A stretch of 6,659 nucleotides of DNA from Paracoccaceae bacterium (GTDB lineage: Bacteria > Pseudomonadota > Alphaproteobacteria > Rhodobacterales > Rhodobacteraceae): the NCBI GenBank assembly GCA_029881635.1, contig JAOUMG010000113.1, positions 1 through 6,659 on the forward strand. Reading direction: 5' to 3'. How positions within the stretch are numbered: position 1 is the first letter of the stretch; every line of letters starts with the position of its first letter. The notes under the pieces are model-generated. The model ran no database searches and was not told where the DNA came from. It saw only the letters and a program-made list of their open reading frames with translations. Shown here in pieces: positions 1 to 6,659 of this stretch. A program made the translations under genes and the position numbers.

Positions 1-2019
1 ATGCGCGGCCTGATGGCCAAGCCGTCGGGCGAGATCATCGAGACGCCGATCATCTCGAACTTCAAGGAAGGTCTGACCGTTCTTGAATACTTCAACTCGA
101 CCCACGGCGCCCGTAAGGGTCTGGCCGATACCGCGCTCAAGACCGCGAACTCGGGCTACCTGACGCGTCGTCTTGTCGACGTGGCGCAGGATTGCATCGT
201 GCGGATGCCCGATTGCGGCACCGAACGGGCGATCACGGCATCTGCTGCGGTCAATGACGGCGAAGTTGTTTCGCCGCTCAGCGAACGCATTCTGGGCCGG
301 GTTTCGGCGGATGATGTGCTGGTTCCGGGGTCGGATGAAATTCTGGTTCGCCAGAATGAACTGATCGACGAACGCAAGGCCGATATGGTCGAAGCGGCAG
401 GCGTTGCCTCGGTTCGTATCCGGTCTGCGCTGACCTGCGAAGCGGAAGACGGCATCTGTGCCATGTGTTACGGGCGCGATCTTGCGCGCGGTACATTGGT
501 CAACATCGGTGAAGCGGTCGGCATCATTGCCGCCCAGTCAATCGGTGAGCCGGGCACCCAGCTGACGATGCGGACCTTCCATATCGGCGGTATCGCCCAG
601 GGTGGTCAGCAGTCGTTCCTGGAAGCCAGCCAGGAAGGCAAGGTCGAATTCCGCAATGCCATGCTCTTGGAAAACGCCAATGGCGAGCTGATCGTCATGG
701 GCCGTAACATGCAGATCGTCATTGTGGATGAGGCCGGTCAGGAACGCGCCAGCCACAAGGTCAGCTATGGTGCCAAGATCCACGTCAAGGACGGGGCCAC
801 GGTCAAGCGTGGCGCCAAGCTCTTTGAATGGGACCCTTACACCCTGCCGATCATCGCGGAAAAGGCGGGTGTGGCCAAGTTTGTCGATCTTGTCTCGGGC
901 ATATCCATCCGTGACGACACCGATGACGCGACCGGCATGACCCAGAAGATCGTGACCGATTGGCGCACGGCGCCAAAAGGCAACGATCTGAAGCCTGAGA
1001 TTATCGTCAAGGACCCGGAAACCGGCGAGCCGATGCGCAATGACGCTGGCAACCCGGTCAGCTATCAGATGTCGGTTGACGCCATTCTGTCCATCGAAGA
1101 CGGGCAGGAGGTTAAGGCCGGCGACGTGATCGCCCGTATCCCGCGCGAAGGCGCCAAGACCAAGGACATCACCGGGGGTCTTCCCCGCGTGGCCGAATTG
1201 TTCGAGGCCCGTCGTCCAAAGGATCACGCGATCATTGCTGAAATCGACGGATATGTACGCTTTGGCAAGGACTACAAGAACAAGCGCCGCATAACGATCG
1301 AGGCTGCAGACGAGTCGGTCCAACCCGTCGAATACATGGTGCCGAAGGGCAAGCACATTCCGGTTCAGGAAGGTGACTATGTCCAGAAGGGCGATTACAT
1401 CATGGACGGCAATCCCGCGCCGCATGACATCTTGCGGATCATGGGAATTGAAGCGCTGGCTGATTATCTTATCGACGAAGTGCAGGATGTGTATCGCCTG
1501 CAGGGCGTGAAGATCAACGATAAGCATATCGAAGTGATCGTGCGTCAGATGCTGCAAAAATTCGAAATTCTCGACGGTGGCGATACCACGCTGCTGAAAG
1601 GCGAGAATGTCGACAAGGCAGAATTTGATGAGGCCAATGACAAGGCCATTTCCAAAGGCGGGCGTCCGGCAACTGGCGAACCGATCCTGCTGGGCATCAC
1701 CAAGGCCAGCCTGCAGACACGTTCGTTCATCTCGGCCGCATCGTTCCAGGAAACCACCCGGGTCCTGACCGAAGCATCCGTGCAGGGCAAACGCGACAAG
1801 TTGGTCGGCCTCAAGGAAAACGTCATCGTTGGCCGTCTGATCCCGGCCGGTACCGGTGGGGCAACCCAGCGTATCCGCAAGATCGCCAGCGACCGTGACC
1901 AGAAGGTGATTGAGGCCCGCAAAGCCGAGGCAGAGCAAGCCGCGGCCTTGGCCGCCCCGATTGACGATGTGATGGAAGCCGAAGCCGATCTGGCCGCTAC
2001 TTTCGAAAGCCGCGACTGA
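1..2019 (+). CDS. rpoC: RNA polymerase subunit beta', C-terminal part (5'-truncated by window edge)
   Basis: This is the 3' part of the gene for the largest catalytic subunit of RNA polymerase, which acts in the nucleoid as part of alpha2-beta-beta'-omega. The frame is open from base 1, and the ATG there is an internal Met, not the start. From remembered E. coli RpoC, residue 1 here corresponds to about E. coli residue 743, so roughly half of the protein is missing upstream. The bridge helix ([18 protein letters not shown]...) lies at about residues 33-61. The second zinc site is complete: Cys72, Cys146, Cys153 and Cys156. The trigger-loop start has Met190, Arg191 and His194. Residues about 200-386 form the SI3-type insertion, and the trigger loop resumes at [18 protein letters not shown] (389-406). 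The conserved C-terminal segment runs through [14 protein letters not shown] (606-619), followed by a charged, Ala/Glu-rich variable tail to residue 672. No frameshift is seen. A terminator follows 26 bases after the stop. Confidence 0.98.
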   Translation: MRGLMAKPSGEIIETPIISNFKEGLTVLEYFNSTHGARKGLADTALKTANSGYLTRRLVDVAQDCIVRMPDCGTERAITASAAVNDGEVVSPLSERILGRVSADDVLVPGSDEILVRQNELIDERKADMVEAAGVASVRIRSALTCEAEDGICAMCYGRDLARGTLVNIGEAVGIIAAQSIGEPGTQLTMRTFHIGGIAQGGQQSFLEASQEGKVEFRNAMLLENANGELIVMGRNMQIVIVDEAGQERASHKVSYGAKIHVKDGATVKRGAKLFEWDPYTLPIIAEKAGVAKFVDLVSGISIRDDTDDATGMTQKIVTDWRTAPKGNDLKPEIIVKDPETGEPMRNDAGNPVSYQMSVDAILSIEDGQEVKAGDVIARIPREGAKTKDITGGLPRVAELFEARRPKDHAIIAEIDGYVRFGKDYKNKRRITIEAADESVQPVEYMVPKGKHIPVQEGDYVQKGDYIMDGNPAPHDILRIMGIEALADYLIDEVQDVYRLQGVKINDKHIEVIVRQMLQKFEILDGGDTTLLKGENVDKAEFDEANDKAISKGGRPATGEPILLGITKASLQTRSFISAASFQETTRVLTEASVQGKRDKLVGLKENVIVGRLIPAGTGGATQRIRKIASDRDQKVIEARKAEAEQAAALAAPIDDVMEAEADLAATFESRD

Positions 2020-2045
2020 TACCAGCGTCCAATCGACTGACAGTT

Positions 2046-2077
2046 AAGCCCTCCGCCCATCGGCGGGGGGCTTTTTT
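2046..2077 (+). terminator. Rho-independent terminator after rpoC
   Basis: The 5' arm AAGCCCTCCGCC (2046-2057) pairs with GGCGGGGGGCTT (2062-2073) around the tetraloop CATC. This gives 12 base pairs with one T-G wobble. The run of six T residues at 2072-2077 provides the end of the stem and the U-tract. It lies 26 bases after the rpoC stop and most likely ends the rpoBC transcript, so it separates rpoC from the str operon. The opposite strand has no comparable T-run, so it looks unidirectional. Confidence 0.93.
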
Positions 2078-2107
2078 GTCGCCTGCCTCAATCAAAATCG
2101 TCGCGAA

Positions 2108-2128
2108 TTAACCTGCAAGCCAGGTTGA
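2108..2128. repeat. Small inverted repeat upstream of the transporter gene
   Basis: AACCTG (2110-2115) and CAGGTT (2121-2126) form a perfect 6-bp inverted repeat around CAAGC, extendable by one T-G and one T-A pair. A second one, CCCGG-TCA-CCGGG, lies at 2175-2187. Both fall in the leader between the rpoC terminator and the preferred transporter start at 2222. They could be operator half-sites or weak hairpins, or chance. I found no convincing -35/-10 pair in this leader. Confidence 0.3.
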
Positions 2129-2221
2129 ATGTTCCGGTCGTTCGCCCTAGCGGTACTCCAAACAGAAATATGCACCCGGTCACCGGGCATATTCTTCAAG
2201 TGGAAAGCAGGCGGCACCGGC

Positions 2222-3130
2222 ATGCAGATATCCGACAATTTGCGCGGTTCGATCTATATGACGCTCGCGATGGCGGCCTTCACCGTCAATGACACTTGCA
2301 TGAAATCGGTAACCGTCGAAATGCCGCTCTATCAGGCCCTGGTCCTGCGTGGCACGCTGACCATGATTGCGCTTGTCCTGATTGCCCAAAGGATGGGCGG
2401 GTTACAGCTTCGAATGAGCAGGCCGGACATGCGCAGGATCGGCTACCGCTCCATCGGCGAGGTTGGCGGAACCGCGGCCTTTCTGACCGCGCTCAAACAT
2501 ATGCCATTGGCCAATCTTTCGGCGATCATGCAGGTGTTGCCACTGGCCGTCACCCTTGTCGCCGCGGTTTTCTTGCGCGAAAAAGTCGGCTGGCGACGGC
2601 TCTCGGCGATCTTGATCGGGTTTTTGGGTGTTCTATTGATCGTGCGACCAGGTTCGGTAGGATTTGACATCTGGTCGCTGGTCGGGCTGGCCGCCGTGGC
2701 CTTTGTGGTTTTGCGTGACCTTATCACCCGCCAGCTGTCGCCCAGCGTCCCCTCGGTGACGGTCGCTTTCTACGCGGCCGTATCTGTAACTATTCTTGGA
2801 TTGGTAGGCGTGCCTGTAACCGGATGGGTACCGATTACGTTCAATATTGCGATGCTGATTGCAGGGGCTTCGGCCTTTCTGATCGTGGGTTATCTCGCGG
2901 TTGTCATGGCGATGCGCGTGGGCGAGGTCAGCACAGTTGCACCCTTTCGCTATACGGCCCTGATATTCGCTATCCTTCTGGGGTGGCTGGCCTTCCGGCA
3001 ATTGCCCGATGTCTGGACCCTATCCGGGGCCGCTATCGTCATTGTCACCGGTGTTTATACGTTTTACCGCGAACGCCAGCTTGGCCAAAGGCTGGCCACG
3101 CCCGAAACGGCACCGCTGCGGGTGCGGTAA
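2222..3130 (+). CDS. DMT/EamA-family transporter, 302 aa
   Basis: This is a predicted inner-membrane transporter of the drug/metabolite superfamily. The protein is very hydrophobic, with about ten membrane segments near residues 8-25, 36-56, 72-92, 98-118, 124-142, 150-168, 178-198, 207-230, 237-258 and 264-283. This is the usual arrangement of two tandem five-helix EamA domains. Typical family features are the MAAFTVND motif in helix 1, HMPLANLSAIMQVLPLAV in helix 4 and FLREKVGWRRLSAILIGFLGVLLIVRP ending the first half, where the basic residues mark a cytoplasmic loop. The C-terminal tail (RERQLGQR...) is charged. The reading frame also opens at ATG 2129, adding 31 residues that look unlike the family and are not hydrophobic. 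I prefer ATG 2222 because it gives the normal length of about 300 residues, though its ribosome site is weak. The substrate cannot be told from sequence: family members export amino acids or metabolites or take up compounds such as S-adenosylmethionine. The gene has its own leader between two housekeeping operons and no evident functional link to them. Confidence 0.9.
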   Translation: MQISDNLRGSIYMTLAMAAFTVNDTCMKSVTVEMPLYQALVLRGTLTMIALVLIAQRMGGLQLRMSRPDMRRIGYRSIGEVGGTAAFLTALKHMPLANLSAIMQVLPLAVTLVAAVFLREKVGWRRLSAILIGFLGVLLIVRPGSVGFDIWSLVGLAAVAFVVLRDLITRQLSPSVPSVTVAFYAAVSVTILGLVGVPVTGWVPITFNIAMLIAGASAFLIVGYLAVVMAMRVGEVSTVAPFRYTALIFAILLGWLAFRQLPDVWTLSGAAIVIVTGVYTFYRERQLGQRLATPETAPLRVR

Positions 3131-3204
3131 GCGCGGGTTTCGGCGCGCCCTGTCCTCTTTTCAGGCAAACTGTCAGGCGCGGCTCAACAGGGCAGGGGCT
3201 TGTG
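3131..3204 (+). other. Spacer after the transporter gene, no clear terminator
   Basis: GGGTGCG (3120-3126) can pair with CGCGCCC (3144-3150) around a 17-base loop that includes the transporter stop codon. The sequence after it (TGTCCTCTTTT) is T-rich but not a clean U-tract. This is at best a weak terminator, so readthrough from the transporter gene into the str operon cannot be excluded. Nothing else recognisable is present before the -35 box at 3205. Confidence 0.35.
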
Positions 3205-3233
3205 TTGACAACCCCCGCGACTCCCCCTATACG
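3205..3233 (+). promoter_or_regulatory. Predicted sigma-70-type promoter of the str operon
   Basis: TTGACA (3205-3210) matches the -35 consensus exactly. A 17-base spacer leads to TATACG (3228-3233), which matches four of the six -10 consensus bases. Transcription would begin near 3240. The bases just after the -10 box (GCGCCC) are GC-rich, the kind of discriminator known from rRNA and ribosomal-protein promoters under stringent (ppGpp/DksA) control. Stringent control here is an inference. This is the only near-consensus promoter I found in the gap upstream of rpsL. Confidence 0.72.
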
Positions 3234-3239
3234 GCGCCC

Positions 3240-3457
3240 ACTTGAGCCTGCGAAAAAGACTTCGCATGCGTGGGTATCAAAATTGAAGTGGTCATGATCC
3301 AGGCCTAGCGCCTCGATCCTCTGGAATTCCACCGTATCGTCCCTGCTAAGGGACGAATGCGGTTTTGGTGTTTTGTGAAGGCGCAAAATGCCGTCGAGAA
3401 GTGGCGCACCCGGGTCTGGGTGCGAGTATTGACGAAGATGCAACACGAGGAACGTGA
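3240..3457 (+). promoter_or_regulatory. Long structured 5' leader of the rpsL transcript
   Basis: From the predicted start site near 3240 to the rpsL ATG is about 218 bases, much longer than needed for a ribosome site. It holds three perfect-stem hairpins: TGCGAA/TTCGCA (3249-3266, 6 bp), TCGTCCCT-GCTA-AGGGACGA (3337-3356, 8 bp) and CGCACCC/GGGTGCG (3405-3424, 7 bp). None has a clean U-run after it, so simple termination is unlikely. The rpsL ribosome site is GAGGAA (3447-3452), 5 bases before the ATG and outside these stems. The leader could carry autogenous ribosomal-protein control, but I recognise no known leader family. Confidence 0.5.
3337..3356 (+). other. 8-bp hairpin in the rpsL leader
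   Basis: TCGTCCCT (3337-3344), loop GCTA, and AGGGACGA (3349-3356) form a perfect 8-bp stem. The 3' arm contains an AAGGGA-like Shine-Dalgarno match just before an ATG at 3357. That ATG opens a 40-codon frame overlapping the rpsL start. The fold is seen in the sequence; a regulatory role is only inferred. Confidence 0.55.
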
Positions 3458-3827
3458 ATGCCAACGATCCAACAGCTGATCCGCAAACCGCGGGAGCCGA
3501 AAGTAAGAAGGTCCAAGTCGCAACACTTGGAATCCTGTCCGCAAAAACGTGGCGTTTGCACGCGCGTTTATACAACAACCCCGAAAAAGCCGAACTCGGC
3601 CATGCGGAAAGTCGCCAAAGTGCGCCTGACCAATGGTTTTGAGGTGATCAGCTATATCCCAGGCGAAAAGCACAACCTTCAGGAACACTCAGTGGTTCTG
3701 ATCCGTGGTGGCCGGGTAAAAGACCTTCCTGGTGTTCGTTATCACATCCTCCGCGGTGTTCTCGATACGCAAGGCGTCAAAGATCGTCGCCAGCGTCGTT
3801 CGAAATACGGCGCGAAGCGTCCGAAAT

Positions 3828-3829
<2 letters not shown>
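3458..3829 (+). CDS. rpsL: 30S ribosomal protein S12, 123 aa
   Basis: S12 sits at the decoding centre of the 30S subunit and affects translational accuracy. The full-length 123-residue protein begins [12 protein letters not shown] and ends SKYGAKRPK, the usual family length and ends. The near-universal blocks [20 protein letters not shown] (27-46), LTNGFEV (57-63), [20 protein letters not shown] (73-92) and [13 protein letters not shown] (106-118) are all present. Lys43, Arg86, Lys88 and Pro91 are the wild-type residues at the classical streptomycin-resistance sites, so no resistance substitution is seen there. Asp89 is the residue methylthiolated in E. coli. One unusual residue is Lys71 in GEKHNLQEH, where most bacteria have Gly. 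The start is fixed by GAGGAA 5 bases upstream. It is the first gene of the str operon, 12 bases before rpsG. Confidence 0.98.
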
Positions 3830-4319
<490 letters not shown>

Positions 4320-4335
4320 AGCCTGAGGCAATCCA

Positions 4336-6453
4336 ATGGCACGCGACTATCCACTTAACCGCTACCGTAACTTCGGCATTATTGCCCATATCGATGCGGG
4401 CAAGACCACAACGACCGAACGGATTCTGTTCTATACGGGAAAGTCCCACAAGATCGGTGAGGTGCATGATGGCGCCGCAACGATGGACTGGATGGAACAG
4501 GAGCAGGAGCGGGGGATCACGATCACCTCTGCTGCCACCACCACGTTCTGGCAGCGCACCGAAGATCCGTCGACTGCGGCGGATCAGAAGTACCGCTTTA
4601 ACATCATCGACACACCAGGCCACGTTGACTTCACCATCGAAGTTGAACGTTCCTTGGCAGTGCTCGACGGTGCTGTCGTGCTTTTGGACGGTAACGCCGG
4701 TGTTGAGCCTCAGACGGAAACCGTCTGGCGCCAGGCAGACCGTTACAAGGTGCCGCGCATCGTTTTCGTCAACAAGATGGACAAGATCGGTGCCGACTTC
4801 TTCAACTGTGTGAAGATGATCCGTGAACGGACGGGTGCCAACCCGATGCCGGTTCAGTTGCCCATCGGTGCGGAAGACAAACTCGAAGGCATCATCGACC
4901 TGATCACCATGGAAGAATGGGTGTGGCAGGGCGAAGACCTTGGGGCTTCCTGGAAGCGTCAGCCAATTCGTGATGAGCTGAAGGCTCAGGCCGAAGAATG
5001 GCGTCACACCATGCTCGAACAGGCTGTCGAGCTGGATGACGACGTGATGGAAGCCTATCTTGAAGGGGCCGAACCGGATGCCGACACACTGCACCGGTTG
5101 ATCCGCAAGGGCACGCTGGCGATGAAATTCGTACCGGTTCTGGCCGGATCGGCGTTCAAGAACAAGGGCGTTCAGCCCATGCTCAACGCCGTGATCGATT
5201 ATCTGCCGAACCCTCTCGATGTTCCGGCATATAAAGGCTTCCTTCCCGGTGATGAAACGGAAACCCGTAACATCGCCCGTTCCGCTGACGATGCACAGCC
5301 CTTCTCGGCACTGGCATTCAAAATCATGAACGATCCATTCGTCGGTTCGCTGACCTTTACCCGGATCTATTCTGGCGTCGTCAAGAAAGGCGACCAGATG
5401 CTCAATTCGACCAAAGGCAAGCGCGAGCGTGTCGGCCGGATGATGATGATGCACGCCATCAACCGCGAAGAAATCGAAGAGGCTTTTGCCGGTGACATCA
5501 TCGCATTGGCCGGTCTGAAGGAAACCACCACGGGCGACTCGCTTTGCGATCCGCAAAAACCGGTGGTTCTGGAAACCATGACCTTCCCGGAACCGGTGAT
5601 CGAAATCGCAGTGGAACCGAAGACCAAGGCCGACCAGGAAAAGATGGGCATCGCTTTGGCCCGTCTGGCTGCCGAAGATCCGTCCTTCCGGGTTGAGACC
5701 GACTTTGAAAGCGGTCAGACGATCATGAAGGGCATGGGCGAACTTCACCTCGACATCCTCGTCGACCGGATGAAGCGCGAATTCAAGGTAGAGGCAAATA
5801 TCGGTGCGCCGCAGGTGGCATACCGCGAAACTGTCAGCCGCGAAGCCGAGATCGACTATACGCACAAGAAACAGACCGGTGGTACCGGCCAGTTCGCCCG
5901 GATCAAGATTGTGATCTCTCCGACCGAACCGGGCGAGGGGTACAGCTTCTCGTCCAAGGTTGTCGGCGGCAACGTGCCGAAGGAATACATCCCCGGTGTC
6001 GAAAAGGGCATCAAGTCGGTGATGGATTCCGGTCCATTGGCCGGGTTCCCTGTCATCGACTTCAAGGTCCAGCTGCTCGACGGTGCCTATCACGACGTTG
6101 ACTCGTCCGTTCTCGCCTTTGAAATCGCAGCCCGTGCGGCGATGCGTGAAGGCATGAAAAAGGCCGGTGCAAAGCTGCTGGAACCGATCATGAAAGTCGA
6201 AGTGGTAACACCCGAAGAATATACTGGTGGTATCATCGGCGATCTGACCAGCCGTCGTGGCATGGTTCAGGGTCAGGACACCCGCGGCAATGCCAACGTG
6301 ATCAACTGCATGGTGCCGTTGGCCAATATGTTCGGTTACATCAACAACCTGCGCTCCATGTCTTCCGGGCGCGCTGTGTTCTCGATGCAGTTCGACCATT
6401 ACGAAGCCGTTCCGCAGAACATCTCGGACGAGATCCAGAAGAAATACGCATAA
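4336..6453 (+). CDS. fusA: Elongation factor G, 705 aa
   Basis: EF-G is the cytoplasmic GTPase that drives ribosomal translocation and, with RRF, ribosome recycling. The gene is complete and of normal length. The G domain has the P-loop AHIDAGKTT (17-25), switch [12 protein letters not shown] (59-69), DTPGH (92-96) with catalytic His96, NKMD (146-149) and SAF (272-274). The G' insertion lies at roughly 160-258. Domain II is at about 312-402. Domain III contains GMGELHLDI (466-474). Domain IV (about 490-610) has GGTGQFA (515-521) and the tip loop YHDVDSS (585-591), which enters the decoding site. Domain V has LEPIMKVEV (615-623) and GMVQGQ (642-647). The sequence resembles the canonical fusA1-type EF-G rather than EF-G2 or a tetracycline-protection protein. 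GAGG (4325-4328) lies 7 bases before the ATG. It is third in the str operon, 23 bases after rpsG, with a REP-like repeat between it and tuf. Confidence 0.98.
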   Translation: MARDYPLNRYRNFGIIAHIDAGKTTTTERILFYTGKSHKIGEVHDGAATMDWMEQEQERGITITSAATTTFWQRTEDPSTAADQKYRFNIIDTPGHVDFTIEVERSLAVLDGAVVLLDGNAGVEPQTETVWRQADRYKVPRIVFVNKMDKIGADFFNCVKMIRERTGANPMPVQLPIGAEDKLEGIIDLITMEEWVWQGEDLGASWKRQPIRDELKAQAEEWRHTMLEQAVELDDDVMEAYLEGAEPDADTLHRLIRKGTLAMKFVPVLAGSAFKNKGVQPMLNAVIDYLPNPLDVPAYKGFLPGDETETRNIARSADDAQPFSALAFKIMNDPFVGSLTFTRIYSGVVKKGDQMLNSTKGKRERVGRMMMMHAINREEIEEAFAGDIIALAGLKETTTGDSLCDPQKPVVLETMTFPEPVIEIAVEPKTKADQEKMGIALARLAAEDPSFRVETDFESGQTIMKGMGELHLDILVDRMKREFKVEANIGAPQVAYRETVSREAEIDYTHKKQTGGTGQFARIKIVISPTEPGEGYSFSSKVVGGNVPKEYIPGVEKGIKSVMDSGPLAGFPVIDFKVQLLDGAYHDVDSSVLAFEIAARAAMREGMKKAGAKLLEPIMKVEVVTPEEYTGGIIGDLTSRRGMVQGQDTRGNANVINCMVPLANMFGYINNLRSMSSGRAVFSMQFDHYEAVPQNISDEIQKKYA

Positions 6454-6454
6454 C

Positions 6455-6512
6455 GTGGTGGGCGCTTAGCCCACCCTACAACCCCCGTAGGGTGCGTGAC
6501 CTCACGCACCAC
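6455..6512. repeat. Paired inverted REP-like (REPIN/BIME-like) element between fusA and tuf
   Basis: Two half-elements face away from each other around a 7-base spacer, AACCCCC (6480-6486). The + strand half (6487-6512) starts with GTAG, then a palindrome GGTGCGTGA-CC-TCACGCACC (6491-6510), and ends CACCAC. The - strand half, read from 6479 back to 6455, also starts GTAG, then GGTGGGC-TAAGC-GCCCACC, and ends CACCAC. Both halves share GTAGGGTG at one end and CACCAC at the other, while the stem cores differ but stay paired. A GTAG or GGAG tetranucleotide before a palindrome is the known layout of REP sequences mobilised by RAYT (TnpA-REP) transposases, and inverted pairs are called REPINs or BIMEs. 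The tuf ribosome site lies 9 bases beyond the element and is intact. Copy number elsewhere in the genome cannot be seen here. Confidence 0.7.
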
Positions 6513-6532
6513 CACAAAGACAGGAGGCCGCA

Positions 6533-6659
6533 ATGGCAAAGGCAAAGTTTGAACGCAATAAACCGCATGTAAACGTTGGCACGATTGGTCACGTTGACCA
6601 TGGCAAGACGACGCTGACGGCAGCGATCACGAAGTATTTCGGTGATTTCAAGGCCTATG
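6533..6659 (+). CDS. tuf: Elongation factor Tu, N-terminal 42 residues (3'-truncated by window edge)
   Basis: EF-Tu delivers aminoacyl-tRNA to the ribosomal A site as a GTP complex. The visible protein begins [20 protein letters not shown] and contains the P-loop GHVDHGKTT (19-27), followed by LTAAITKYF, all typical of the bacterial EF-Tu G domain. The frame stays open to the window edge, one base into codon 43, out of about 396 expected. The start is clear: AGGAGG (6522-6527) lies 5 bases upstream. It follows fusA after 79 bases, the last gene of the classic str operon order. Many proteobacteria carry two near-identical tuf copies; this is the str-linked one (tufA position). Confidence 0.96.
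   Translation, partial: MAKAKFERNKPHVNVGTIGHVDHGKTTLTAAITKYFGDFKAY

Noticed and set aside
1..3. ATG at the first base as a gene start
   Set aside because: It aligns with an internal Met of RpoC (about E. coli residue 743) just before the bridge helix, so the gene continues upstream of the window.
538..1938. A 466-codon open frame on the - strand, antisense to rpoC
   Set aside because: It is a shadow of the biased rpoC codons. The + strand protein here is unmistakable RpoC with all key residues.
2129..2221. Upstream ATG for the transporter giving 31 extra residues
   Set aside because: The extension is not hydrophobic, has no signal-peptide character and makes the protein longer than the family norm. 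ATG 2222 puts helix 1 at the usual distance from the N-terminus.
3142..3149. 8-base palindrome GGCGCGCC after the transporter stop, and CGCATGCG at 3263-3270
   Set aside because: Short self-complementary GC-rich octamers are expected by chance in this base composition and have no further context.
2824..3297. A 157-codon + strand frame running from inside the transporter into the leader
   Set aside because: It overlaps the well-supported transporter in another frame, crosses the str promoter and looks like no protein family.
3405..3424. Leader hairpin CGCACCC/GGGTGCG considered as another REP copy or a terminator
   Set aside because: It shares GGGTGCG with the fusA-tuf element but lacks the GTAG head and CACCAC end, and no T-run follows it.
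3045..3578. A 177-codon open frame on the - strand across the rpsL leader, and related short frames (3305-3688)
   Set aside because: It runs antisense through the transporter end, the promoter, the leader and the rpsL start. The translation has no recognisable motif and it would have to be encoded over a strong promoter of opposite direction.

Overview
The window is a core housekeeping locus of an alphaproteobacterium. From 5' to 3' on the + strand it carries the last two thirds of rpoC (RNA polymerase beta'), a strong intrinsic terminator, a ten-helix DMT/EamA-family transporter gene, a promoter with a long leader, and the str operon rpsL-rpsG-fusA-tuf (S12, S7, EF-G and the first 42 codons of EF-Tu). 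All supported genes are on the + strand. The order rpoC, rpsL, rpsG, fusA, tuf and the protein sequences point to Alphaproteobacteria. My impression from memory is a Rhodospirillales/Thalassospira-like organism, but I could not test this.

Region by region: 1-2019 is the 3' part of rpoC, from just before the bridge helix to the stop codon. 2046-2077 is a 12-bp hairpin with a T-run that ends the rpoBC transcript. 2078-2221 is a short leader with two small inverted repeats. 2222-3130 encodes the transporter. 3131-3457 is a gene-free 327-base stretch with a near-consensus sigma-70 promoter (TTGACA, 17-base spacer, TATACG, GC-rich discriminator) and a predicted leader of about 218 bases with hairpins. 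3458-6453 holds rpsL, rpsG and fusA, spaced by 12 and 23 bases. 6454-6532 separates fusA from tuf and holds a paired, inverted REP-like element. tuf starts at 6533 and runs off the window.

The housekeeping genes act together in gene expression: RpoC in transcription, S12 and S7 in the 30S decoding and mRNA/tRNA-binding sites, EF-G in translocation and EF-Tu in aminoacyl-tRNA delivery. The transporter is an outsider whose substrate cannot be read from sequence.

I saw no undescribed multi-gene system. The most interesting signals are non-coding: a REPIN-like element inside the str operon between fusA and tuf, a terminator-like hairpin plus seven Ts built across the rpsG stop codon, and a long structured rpsL leader containing a 40-codon upstream ORF that overlaps the rpsL start.
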